Shown: piece by piece, positions 1-5,147 of the stretch | Layout: the number at the start of each line of letters is the position of its first letter | Position numbering within the stretch: the first letter of the stretch is position 1 | From: Sulfuritalea sp. | GTDB lineage: Bacteria > Pseudomonadota > Gammaproteobacteria > Burkholderiales > Rhodocyclaceae | Assembly (NCBI GenBank): GCA_022843505.1 | Contig: JALHNN010000049.1 | Coordinates: forward strand, 5,394-10,540 | Length of the DNA: 5,147 nucleotides | Direction of reading: 5' to 3' | Notes under the pieces: generated by a model | What the model was told of the DNA's origin: nothing | Databases searched by the model: none | The model's input: the letters and a program-made list of their open reading frames with translations, nothing else | Position numbers and translations under genes: made by a program

Positions 1-146
1 GCCTGGCGACCAAACAGGTGCTCAAGTACCTGCCCTTTGCCGGACAGGCGGCCGCTGCCGCGCTCAGCGTGTCGGCCATGATCTACCTCGGCAACTCCCA
101 CATCGACGCCTGTTACGACGTCGCCCGGGGGGTCATCCGCAAGTGA
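1..146 (+). CDS. C-terminal tail of a probable DUF697-type membrane-associated protein (5' end outside window)
   Basis: An open frame enters from the left edge (codons in phase with base 3) and ends at the TGA at 144-146, giving 47 visible residues. The tail contains a small-residue, hydrophobic helix-like stretch (YLPFAGQ, then AAAAALSVSAMIYLGN) followed by HIDACYDVAR and a basic end (VIRK). A 'PxxGq...a...Tyxlg' pattern followed by a short amphipathic end is typical of the C-terminal hydrophobic DUF697 region found on YcjF-like proteins and on some small GTPases. This match is by memory of the family pattern, not by a search. Function cannot be assigned from so short a piece. The stop codon overlaps the GTG start of the following hydrolase (GTGA), so the two genes are probably translationally coupled and in one operon. 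Another hydrophobic-tailed protein remains possible. Confidence 0.6.
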   Translation, partial: LATKQVLKYLPFAGQAAAAALSVSAMIYLGNSHIDACYDVARGVIRK

Positions 147-997
147 GCGTCGCGCCGGGGGAGTTCAGTCTCACCACGGCTGACGGGCTGGCGCTGGCGG
201 CACGGGCCTGGATGCCGGATGGCGCGCGGGCGGTGATCGCCGTGGTGCATGGTATCGCCGAGCATGGCGGGCGCTATGCCTGGCTGGCGGCGCAGGCCAA
301 TGCGCAGGGCATCGGCGTGGTCACGGTCGACTTGCGTGGCCATGGGAGATCGCCGGGCGAGCGCTCCTATGTCGAACGCTTCGACGACTACTTGCTCGAT
401 GTCGATGCGCTATGGGCGAAAGCGGAGGAACTCGCGGCGGGGCGGCCGCTGTTCCTCATGGGCCACAGCATGGGCGGGGCCATCGCCCTGCGCTGGGCGG
501 CGCAACGGCGGCAGCCGATGGCCGGGCTGGTCCTATCCTCGGCGGCACTCAAGATCGGCGGCGACGTGCCGCGCCTGCTGATCGCACTGGCGCCGCTGCT
601 GTCGCGCTGGCTGCCGCACCTGCGCGGCACACGCTTCGATCCGACGGTGATCAGCCGCGATCCGGCGCAGGTGGCGGCCTACGTCAATGATCCGCTGGTC
701 AGCCTGAAGGCGCCGCCGGCGCGCACCGGCGCCGAGCTGCTGGCGGCGATGGAGGCCAATCGCGCATTGGCGGCGGAGATGAAGCTGCCCGTGTATCTGT
801 TCCACGGCGATGCCGATCGCCTCACCGATCCGGATGGCAGCCGCGAGATCCATGCCGCCTGGGGCGGGGCCGACAAGACCCTGCGGCTGTGGCCGGGCAG
901 CCGCCACGAAACCCTCAACGACCTCGAACGCGAGGCCGTGGTGGCCGAATTGCTGGGCTGGGTGGGGGCGCATGCCCTTGTCACGGCCGGCAGATGA
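143..997 (+). CDS. alpha/beta hydrolase, monoacylglycerol lipase / lysophospholipase family
   Basis: This is a complete 284-residue protein, a normal length for bacterial monoacylglycerol lipase/PldB-like serine hydrolases. What is seen: the oxyanion-hole motif VVHGIAEHGGRY with HG at residues 36-37; the DLRGHGRS strand-turn near 63-70; the nucleophile elbow GHSMGG with Ser109; the acid in HGDADRLTD with Asp225; and the catalytic His255 in GSRHETLND. The triad is therefore intact. The ADRLxD and HExxN contexts are those of monoglyceride lipases rather than of haloalkane dehalogenases or epoxide hydrolases. No signal peptide or membrane helix is visible, so a cytoplasmic enzyme acting on monoacylglycerols or lysophospholipids is the best guess; the exact substrate is not determinable. 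The start is GTG at 143, inside the stop of the upstream gene (four-base GTGA overlap), which implies coupled translation. A G-run at 127-132 may serve as a weak ribosome binding site. It is followed by a long non-coding gap, so it probably ends its operon. Confidence 0.9.
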   Translation: MSVAPGEFSLTTADGLALAARAWMPDGARAVIAVVHGIAEHGGRYAWLAAQANAQGIGVVTVDLRGHGRSPGERSYVERFDDYLLDVDALWAKAEELAAGRPLFLMGHSMGGAIALRWAAQRRQPMAGLVLSSAALKIGGDVPRLLIALAPLLSRWLPHLRGTRFDPTVISRDPAQVAAYVNDPLVSLKAPPARTGAELLAAMEANRALAAEMKLPVYLFHGDADRLTDPDGSREIHAAWGGADKTLRLWPGSRHETLNDLEREAVVAELLGWVGAHALVTAGR

Positions 998-1043
998 ACT
1001 CGGCGAATACTGAAATCAAAAATATCCATCAAGGCTGAAGGGT

Positions 1044-1068
1044 CGGTCGACTTATAGTTGACCGGTCA
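1044..1068. promoter_or_regulatory. palindromic cluster, candidate operator
   Basis: CGGTCGAC (1044-1051) and GTTGACCG (1057-1064) form an inverted repeat, 7 of 8 positions matching, around the AT spacer TTATA. Overlapping its right arm is the perfect 10-base palindrome TGACCGGTCA (1059-1068). It lies 47 bases after the hydrolase stop and about 300 bases before the rnfB-like start. Dyads like this are typical operator shapes for dimeric regulators, but I cannot match it to a known consensus. Alternatively it is a weak hairpin at the 3' end of the hydrolase transcript; no T-run follows it. Confidence 0.3.
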
Positions 1069-1121
1069 CACGCGTTCGGGTCGAAACCCTGGCCTGAGCG
1101 CACGCCCGAGCTGGCGCCAAC

Positions 1122-1210
1122 GCGCCGGCTCCTCCTTGCAGGCGGGGAGCAACCCCCGGCTGCGACGTGATCGAAGCGACGGTGTCCGCCCTCAAGGCCG
1201 GAGCCGGCGC
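1122..1210. repeat. long-range 11-bp inverted repeat with a 10-base direct repeat nearby
   Basis: GCGCCGGCTCC (1122-1132) is the exact reverse complement of GGAGCCGGCGC (1200-1210), 67 bases apart. It could close a long stem in the leader RNA. GCCGGCGCTT also occurs twice in direct orientation, at 1203-1212 and 1236-1245. In DNA this GC-rich such repeats can arise by chance, so functional meaning is uncertain. Confidence 0.35.
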
Positions 1211-1299
1211 TTCCTGAATCGCTCGACCAAGACTGGCCGGCGCTTGCGCTTTTGTGCATTCGCCTCCAAGCGGGCCGCGGCGAAAACCATGTTCATGTT

Positions 1300-1329
1300 G
1301 CGGTGTTGTTTAAGCCTAAACAAAACCGC
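1300..1329 (+). promoter_or_regulatory. strong stem-loop / inverted repeat directly upstream of the rnfB-like gene
   Basis: GCGGTGTTGTTTA (1300-1312) pairs with TAAACAAAACCGC (1317-1329) around the loop AGCC. Twelve of 13 pairs match; the one mismatch is G1305 against A1324. The central TTGTTTA-AGCC-TAAACAA is a perfect 7-4-7 dyad. It stands out from its GC-rich surroundings and ends six bases before the Shine-Dalgarno at 1335. It could be an operator for a dimeric regulator, or an RNA hairpin affecting rnfB translation or mRNA stability. It is not a normal terminator, because no T-run follows. It does not match the FNR half-site spacing (TTGAT-N4-ATCAA). Confidence 0.5.
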
Positions 1330-1334
1330 GTGAC

Positions 1335-1341
1335 GGAGGGA
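1335..1341 (+). promoter_or_regulatory. Shine-Dalgarno that selects the TTG start of the rnfB-like gene
   Basis: GGAGGGA lies nine bases before the TTG at 1351, an ideal distance. The in-frame alternatives are weaker: GTG at 1330 lies upstream of this site with only the hairpin before it; TTG at 1360 is 18 bases away; ATG at 1390 has only a weak AGGTGG before it and would cut into the membrane helix. Confidence 0.6.
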
Positions 1342-1350
1342 GCGGGCGGT

Positions 1351-2229
1351 TTGGAGTCGTTGACGAATCTCGCGGTGGCAGGTGGCTTCATGGCCGGTCT
1401 GGGCGTACTGCTCGCGCTCCTGCTCGCCATCGCCAACAAGAAGCTCTACGTCTTCGAAGACCCGCGCATCGGCCAGGTCGAGGACCTGCTGCCCAAGTCC
1501 AACTGCGGCGCCTGCGGCCAGGCCGGCTGCCGCGACTTCGCCGAGAAGGTGGTGGGCGGCGACGTGGTTCCCGCCAAATGCACGGTGAGTACGCCGCAGC
1601 AGCGCCAGGGCATCGCCGACCTGCTCGGCGTCGCCGCCGGCACGGTGGAAAAGCAGGTCGCGCGCCTGGCCTGCGGCGGCGGCCGCCATGTCGCCTTCCT
1701 GCGCGCCCGCTACGAAGGCCTCAAGACCTGCCGCGCGGCGGCGGTGGTTTCGGGCGGGGGCAAGGAATGCGCCTGGGGCTGCCTGGGGCTGGCCGACTGC
1801 GCCAATGTCTGCACCTTCGATGCCATCCAGATGGACATGCACGGCCTGCCGGTGGTCGACAGCGAGAAATGCACGGCCTGCAACGATTGCGTCGAGGTCT
1901 GCCCCAAGGGCCTGTTCAGCCTCGAAGCCATCAGCCACCGCCTCTGGGTGGCCTGCAAGAACCAGGCGGACGGCGACACCGCCGAGGCTTCCTGCGAGGT
2001 GGCCTGCACCGCCTGCGGCAAGTGCGTCGCCGATGCGCCGCTGAAGCTGATGCAGCTTGCCAACAACCTGGCCGTGGTCAATTACGACTGGAATGACCAG
2101 GCCACGCGCGAACCGATCGAGCGTTGCCCGACCGGCGCCATCGTCTGGTTCGACACCCCCGACCGCGCCGTGAAGGGCGCTGCCGCCAAGAAGATCCTGC
2201 GCAACGAGCCCCTGCCGCTGCACGTCTGA
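1351..2229 (+). CDS. rnfB: RnfB-like membrane-anchored polyferredoxin (electron-transport subunit B family)
   Basis: From the TTG start this is 292 residues, close to the longer (clostridial-type) RnfB proteins. Domains seen in order: an N-terminal hydrophobic helix (about 7-28) followed by Lys-Lys, as in a cytoplasm-facing anchor; the RnfB-type Fe-S domain with Cys52, Cys55, Cys60 and Cys77 (NCGACGQAGC...AKC) after EDPRIGQVEDLLPK; Cys108 and Cys127; a paired ferredoxin region with Cys140, Cys144, Cys150, Cys154 and Cys174, Cys177, Cys180, Cys184; then Cys202, Cys215, Cys219, Cys222, Cys225 and Cys259 (ERCPTGAI). That is 20 cysteines, enough for four or possibly five [4Fe-4S] clusters. In Rnf complexes RnfB takes electrons from ferredoxin. 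Here no other rnf genes are visible, and the next gene, 32 bases on, is a 2-oxoacid oxidoreductase. A role as its membrane electron acceptor is inferred. An orphan paralogue of a complete Rnf set elsewhere is possible. Other in-frame starts are GTG 1330, TTG 1360 and ATG 1390. Confidence 0.88.
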   Translation: MESLTNLAVAGGFMAGLGVLLALLLAIANKKLYVFEDPRIGQVEDLLPKSNCGACGQAGCRDFAEKVVGGDVVPAKCTVSTPQQRQGIADLLGVAAGTVEKQVARLACGGGRHVAFLRARYEGLKTCRAAAVVSGGGKECAWGCLGLADCANVCTFDAIQMDMHGLPVVDSEKCTACNDCVEVCPKGLFSLEAISHRLWVACKNQADGDTAEASCEVACTACGKCVADAPLKLMQLANNLAVVNYDWNDQATREPIERCPTGAIVWFDTPDRAVKGAAAKKILRNEPLPLHV

Positions 2230-2249
2230 ATCCGCCGCATACGAAATAC

Positions 2250-2256
2250 GAGGAAG
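2250..2256 (+). promoter_or_regulatory. ribosome binding site of the 2-oxoacid oxidoreductase gene
   Basis: GAGGAAG ends five bases before the ATG at 2262 and supports that start. A second in-frame ATG four codons later (2274) lacks its own well-spaced site. The 32-base gap after the rnfB-like stop contains no terminator-like structure, so the two genes are probably one transcription unit. Confidence 0.7.
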
Positions 2257-2261
2257 CCGCC

Positions 2262-5147
2262 ATGAGCCTTTCGATGATCAAGAAAATCTTCTCCACCGGA
2301 CTGCTGCCGCAAACCGGCGCCGGCGTCGCCACGGGCAAGGTCAAGTACCCCGGCGTGCGCGACGCGGTGGACGGCAACACCGCCGTGATCCACGTCGAGC
2401 GCGAGTCGTCCGACGCCGCTGGCGCCTACCCGATCACGCCCTCGACGCAGATGGGCGAGTACTGGGCCGAGGAAGTCGCCAGGGGCCACCTCAACATTTC
2501 CGACAAGCCGCTGATTTTCATCGAGCCCGAGTCCGAGCACGCCGCCGCCGGCGTCACCGCCGGCATGGCGATGACCGGGCTGCGCGCGACCAATTTCTCC
2601 TCGGCGCAGGGCGTGGCCTTCATGCACGAATCGCTGTATGCGGCGGTCGGCAAGCGCCTGCCCTACGTGCTCAACATGGGCTGCCGCGCCATCACCAAGG
2701 CTTCGCTCAACGTGCATGCCGGCCACGACGACTACCACTGCGTCGATGACACGGGCTTCATCCAGCTGATGGCGAAGAACGCCACCGAGGCCGCGGACCT
2801 CAACCTGGTGGCGCGCAAGACCGCCGAACTCTCGCTGACGCCGGCCATCGTCGGCCAGGACGGCTTCCTCACCAGCCACCTGATCGAATCCTGCGTCCTG
2901 CCCGAGCGCGAACTCGTGGCCGAATACCTCGGCCGCCCGGACGACCTGATCGATTCGCCGACACCGGCCCAGCAGATGCTCTATGGCCCGAAGCGCCGCC
3001 GCGTGCCGGCGCTCTGGGACGTGGACCTGCCGCTCTTGTCGGGCTCGGTGCAGAACCAGGATGCCTACATGCAGGCCACCGCCGGCCAGCGCCCGTATTT
3101 CTTCGACCACGTCGAGGCGCTCGCCGACGGCTGCATGGACGAGTTCGCGGCGCTGACCGGGCGCCGCTACCAGCGCGTCTCGGGCTTCAAGACCGAGGAT
3201 GCCGATTACATCATCCTCGGCATGGGCAGCATGATCGTGCAGGCCGAGGCGGTTGCCGACTATCTGCGCGAGACGCGCAAGCTCAAGGTCGGCGTGGTGA
3301 ATCTGACCATGTTCCGCCCCTTCCCCGGCGACCTGCTGGGCGAGGTGCTGCGCGGCAAGAGGGGCGTGGCGGTGCTGGAGCGCACCGACCAGCCGTTGGC
3401 CGAAGACCTGCCGCTGATGCGCGAAGTGCGCGCCACGCTGATGAAGTGCGTGGAAAACGGCATGGCGATTGCCCAGGGGCAGAAGGACGCTCCCTACGCC
3501 GGCTATGCGGTGTATGCGGCGGCCGAGATGCCGCGCCTGTATTCCGGCTGCTATGGTTTGGGCAGCCGCGACCTGCAGCCCGAGGCGCTGATCGGCGCCG
3601 TCGAGAACATGCTCCCCGAGAGCCCTCAGCGTAAATTTTTCTACCTGTCGATCGACTTCGCACGCGATCCGCTGAACCCCAAGGACGAAGTGCACCAGCA
3701 GGACCTCGCCGACAAGTACCCGCAGATCCGCGCGCTGGGTGTGCGCGGCTCGGAGAACCCCAACCTCTTGCCCCGCGGCGCGATCACGGTGCGCATGCAT
3801 TCGGTGGGTGGCTGGGGTGCCATCACCACCGGCAAGAACCTGGCGATGACCCTGTTCGAGCTGCTGGGCTGGGACATCAAGGCCAACCCCAAATACGGCT
3901 CGGAGAAGAAGGGCCAGCCGACCACCTACTACCTGTCGGCGGCGCCGGAACCGATCCGCATCAACTGCGAATACACCTATGTCGATGTCGTGCTTTCGCC
4001 CGACCCGGCGGTGTTCGGCCACAGCAATCCGCTGTCGGGCCTGAAGAAGGGCGGCTTCTTCATCATCCAGTCCAACCTCGGCGCCGAGACCTGGGCCAGC
4101 TTCCCGCTCTGGGCGCAGAAGTTCATCGCGGACAACGAGATCCGCGTTTTCTACCTCGACGCCTTCCAGATCGCCCGCGAGGAAGCCGGCGCGGCCGAGC
4201 TGCAGCTGCGCATGCAGGGCATCGCCTTCCAGGGCGCCTTCTTCGCCGCCAGCCCGACCATGGCCAACGCCGGCCTCACCGAAGACGCGCTGTTCACCGC
4301 GATCGAGGCCCAGCTGCAGTCGAAGTTCGGCGGCAAGGGTGCGCGCGTGGTGGCCGACAACCTGCGCGTGGTGCGGCGCGGCTTCACCGAGCTGACCGAG
4401 ATCACCGAGAAGGACGTCGGCGCCACGCGCAAGGGCTTCGTCAGGAAGGAAGCCGGCCTGCCGATCATGCTCAGGCAACTGCCGGCTCCTGACGGCACGC
4501 AGTTGGGTAAAGTGGGCGACATCCACCGCTTCTGGGAACAGACCGGCCATTTCTACCTGACCGGCAAGGGCAACGACAACCTCGTCGATCCCTTCATCGG
4601 CGCTTCGCTGGTGCCGGCCGCCACCGGTGTCTTCCGCGACATGACCGGCATCCGCTTCGAGCATCCGGAGTGGATCGCCGAGAACTGCACCGCCTGCGGC
4701 AACTGCTACGTCGAGTGCCCGGACTCGGCCATCCCCGGTCTGGTCAGCTCGATCGGCGATGTCTTCAACGCGGCGGTGAATCGCATCGAGACCAGCGGCA
4801 CGCCGACCCGCTACCTGCGCCGCGCCGTGCGCGCCGTCGAGAAGAAGCTGCGCACGCTGGTGGACAATGAAAGCGGCTTCGTCCGGCCGCTGTTCGACCG
4901 CGCCATGGATGCGGTGCTGGCCGAGACGCCGGAAGCCGAGCGCGCCGGTCTGGCCGGCGAATTCACCCAGTTGCAGATCCACCTCGGCGGCTTCCAGTTC
5001 GCCGCCACCAAGCCCTACTGGGGCAATCGCGAGAAGAAGGCCAAGGGCAGCGGCGGCCTGTTCTCCATCACCGTCAATCCCTACACCTGCAAGGGCTGCG
5101 CGCTGTGCGTCACGGTCTGCGAGGACAAGGCGCTGAAGATGGTGACC
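2262..5147 (+). CDS. single-chain 2-oxoacid:acceptor (pyruvate:ferredoxin-type) oxidoreductase, 3' end outside window
   Basis: The frame is open from ATG to the last base: 962 codons, no stop. PFOR-type enzymes convert a 2-oxoacid plus CoA to acyl-CoA plus CO2, using thiamine diphosphate and [4Fe-4S] clusters. Seen in order: domain I with DGNTA (37-41), YPITPST (56-62), FIEPESEHAAAG with Glu92 as the likely thiamine-activating acid, GCRAIT with Arg142, and AGHDDYHC (153-160); domain II (about 305-400) with ADYIILGMGS (314-323) and MFRPFP (350-355); the gamma domain from about 507 with VGGWGAITTGKN (515-526); and a ferredoxin domain with Cys809, Cys812, Cys815, Cys819 and Cys943, Cys946, Cys949, Cys953. 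The order is that of NifJ. Two oddities: an N-terminal extension of roughly 28 residues, and 123 residues between the two cysteine sets where classical enzymes have about 40-45. The C-terminal thiamine-diphosphate domain should follow beyond the window, giving probably 1,400 residues or more against about 1,200 classically. The substrate is not determinable; pyruvate, 2-oxoglutarate or an aryl 2-oxoacid are all possible. The preceding rnfB-like gene points to membrane-linked electron transfer. Confidence 0.92.
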   Translation, partial: MSLSMIKKIFSTGLLPQTGAGVATGKVKYPGVRDAVDGNTAVIHVERESSDAAGAYPITPSTQMGEYWAEEVARGHLNISDKPLIFIEPESEHAAAGVTAGMAMTGLRATNFSSAQGVAFMHESLYAAVGKRLPYVLNMGCRAITKASLNVHAGHDDYHCVDDTGFIQLMAKNATEAADLNLVARKTAELSLTPAIVGQDGFLTSHLIESCVLPERELVAEYLGRPDDLIDSPTPAQQMLYGPKRRRVPALWDVDLPLLSGSVQNQDAYMQATAGQRPYFFDHVEALADGCMDEFAALTGRRYQRVSGFKTEDADYIILGMGSMIVQAEAVADYLRETRKLKVGVVNLTMFRPFPGDLLGEVLRGKRGVAVLERTDQPLAEDLPLMREVRATLMKCVENGMAIAQGQKDAPYAGYAVYAAAEMPRLYSGCYGLGSRDLQPEALIGAVENMLPESPQRKFFYLSIDFARDPLNPKDEVHQQDLADKYPQIRALGVRGSENPNLLPRGAITVRMHSVGGWGAITTGKNLAMTLFELLGWDIKANPKYGSEKKGQPTTYYLSAAPEPIRINCEYTYVDVVLSPDPAVFGHSNPLSGLKKGGFFIIQSNLGAETWASFPLWAQKFIADNEIRVFYLDAFQIAREEAGAAELQLRMQGIAFQGAFFAASPTMANAGLTEDALFTAIEAQLQSKFGGKGARVVADNLRVVRRGFTELTEITEKDVGATRKGFVRKEAGLPIMLRQLPAPDGTQLGKVGDIHRFWEQTGHFYLTGKGNDNLVDPFIGASLVPAATGVFRDMTGIRFEHPEWIAENCTACGNCYVECPDSAIPGLVSSIGDVFNAAVNRIETSGTPTRYLRRAVRAVEKKLRTLVDNESGFVRPLFDRAMDAVLAETPEAERAGLAGEFTQLQIHLGGFQFAATKPYWGNREKKAKGSGGLFSITVNPYTCKGCALCVTVCEDKALKMVT

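Larger units (their letters stand above)
998..1350. other. 353-base intergenic region without a convincing gene
   Basis: The first ~60 bases (around 1000-1060) are the most AT-rich part of the window. The rest is GC-rich. Open frames here on both strands are short or arginine/serine-rich and resemble no family I recognise. The stretch holds a palindrome near 1044-1068, a long-range 11-bp inverted repeat (1122-1132 with 1200-1210), a 10-base direct repeat and a strong hairpin at 1300-1329. No classical rho-independent terminator (GC stem plus T-run) is visible after the hydrolase. No convincing sigma70 -35/-10 pair is visible either. By position this region should contain the promoter and control elements of the rnfB-oxidoreductase transcription unit. 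Confidence 0.6.

Noticed and set aside
1053..1058. TATAGT as a sigma70 -10 element
   Set aside because: No acceptable -35 hexamer lies 16-18 bases upstream, and the bases are the spacer of a palindrome.
1041..1068. Rho-independent terminator for the hydrolase operon
   Set aside because: The inverted repeat is imperfect and no run of T follows it.
1078..1110. Possible thiamine-diphosphate riboswitch or tRNA-like fragment (GGGTCGAAACCC, CTGAGC)
   Set aside because: A TPP riboswitch upstream of a TPP enzyme would be attractive, but the conserved CUGAGA and downstream helix elements are not present in order. The GGGT-CGAA-ACCC hairpin has only four pairs and no cloverleaf around it.
1126..1140. 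Sigma54-like promoter (CGGCTCCTCCTTGCA)
   Set aside because: The TTGCA half fits, but the GG to GC spacing is one base short of the required distance and the rest of the -24 element does not match.
1058..1333. 91-codon plus-strand frame in the intergenic region
   Set aside because: Arg/Ser-rich translation, no recognisable family, no convincing ribosome binding site, and it runs through the inverted repeats. More likely chance.
1192..2223. 343-codon minus-strand frame opposite the rnfB-like gene
   Set aside because: Low-complexity Ala/Gly/Val/His translation, antisense to an intact cysteine-rich RnfB protein. No motif supports it.
2082..4982. Very long open frame (966 codons) on the minus strand opposite the oxidoreductase
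   Set aside because: Its translation is rich in Ala, Gly, His, Arg and Gln with no recognisable motif, and it lies antisense to a gene with clear catalytic motifs. It is the usual mirror artefact of GC-rich, third-position-biased coding DNA.
1..5147. CRISPR arrays, insertion sequences, tRNA or rRNA genes
   Set aside because: No regularly spaced repeats, transposase motifs, terminal inverted repeats, cloverleaf or rRNA signature were seen anywhere in the window.

Overview
The window is GC-rich DNA (roughly two-thirds G+C by eye, codons heavily G/C-ending). It reads as part of a proteobacterial chromosome, most plausibly a betaproteobacterium of the Rhodocyclales type. That placement is inferred from codon style and from the pairing of an RnfB-like iron-sulfur protein with a 2-oxoacid oxidoreductase. 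No marker gene is present to prove it. All supported genes are on the + strand.

Layout. Positions 1-146 hold the C-terminal tail of a protein, probably of the DUF697 (membrane-associated, GTPase-linked) type. Its stop codon overlaps the GTG start of a complete alpha/beta hydrolase of the monoacylglycerol lipase/lysophospholipase class (143-997). About 350 bases without a convincing gene follow (998-1350). This stretch contains several inverted repeats. The best is a 13-bp stem with a 4-base loop that ends six bases before the next ribosome binding site. An RnfB-type membrane-anchored polyferredoxin follows (TTG start at 1351, stop ending at 2229). After a 32-base gap and a good Shine-Dalgarno comes a very large, single-chain pyruvate:ferredoxin-oxidoreductase-like 2-oxoacid oxidoreductase (from 2262). 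It is still open at the last base; 962 codons are visible.

How the genes could work together. The oxidoreductase has the domain order of single-chain NifJ/PFOR enzymes: thiamine-diphosphate domain I, the transketolase-C-like domain II, the gamma domain, and a two-cluster ferredoxin domain. Such enzymes oxidise a 2-oxoacid plus CoA to an acyl-CoA plus CO2 and pass two low-potential electrons through [4Fe-4S] clusters. The RnfB-like protein, co-transcribed just upstream, has one N-terminal membrane helix and 20 cysteines. It is the obvious candidate to receive those electrons at the membrane. No other rnf genes lie in the window, so the pair looks like a dedicated electron-transfer module rather than part of an ordinary rnfABCDGE operon. 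That last point is inference, because the downstream DNA is not visible.

The most interesting items are the orphan RnfB-oxidoreductase pair, the unusually long spacer (about 120 residues) between the two ferredoxin-type cysteine clusters of the oxidoreductase, and the hairpin/palindrome upstream of the pair.
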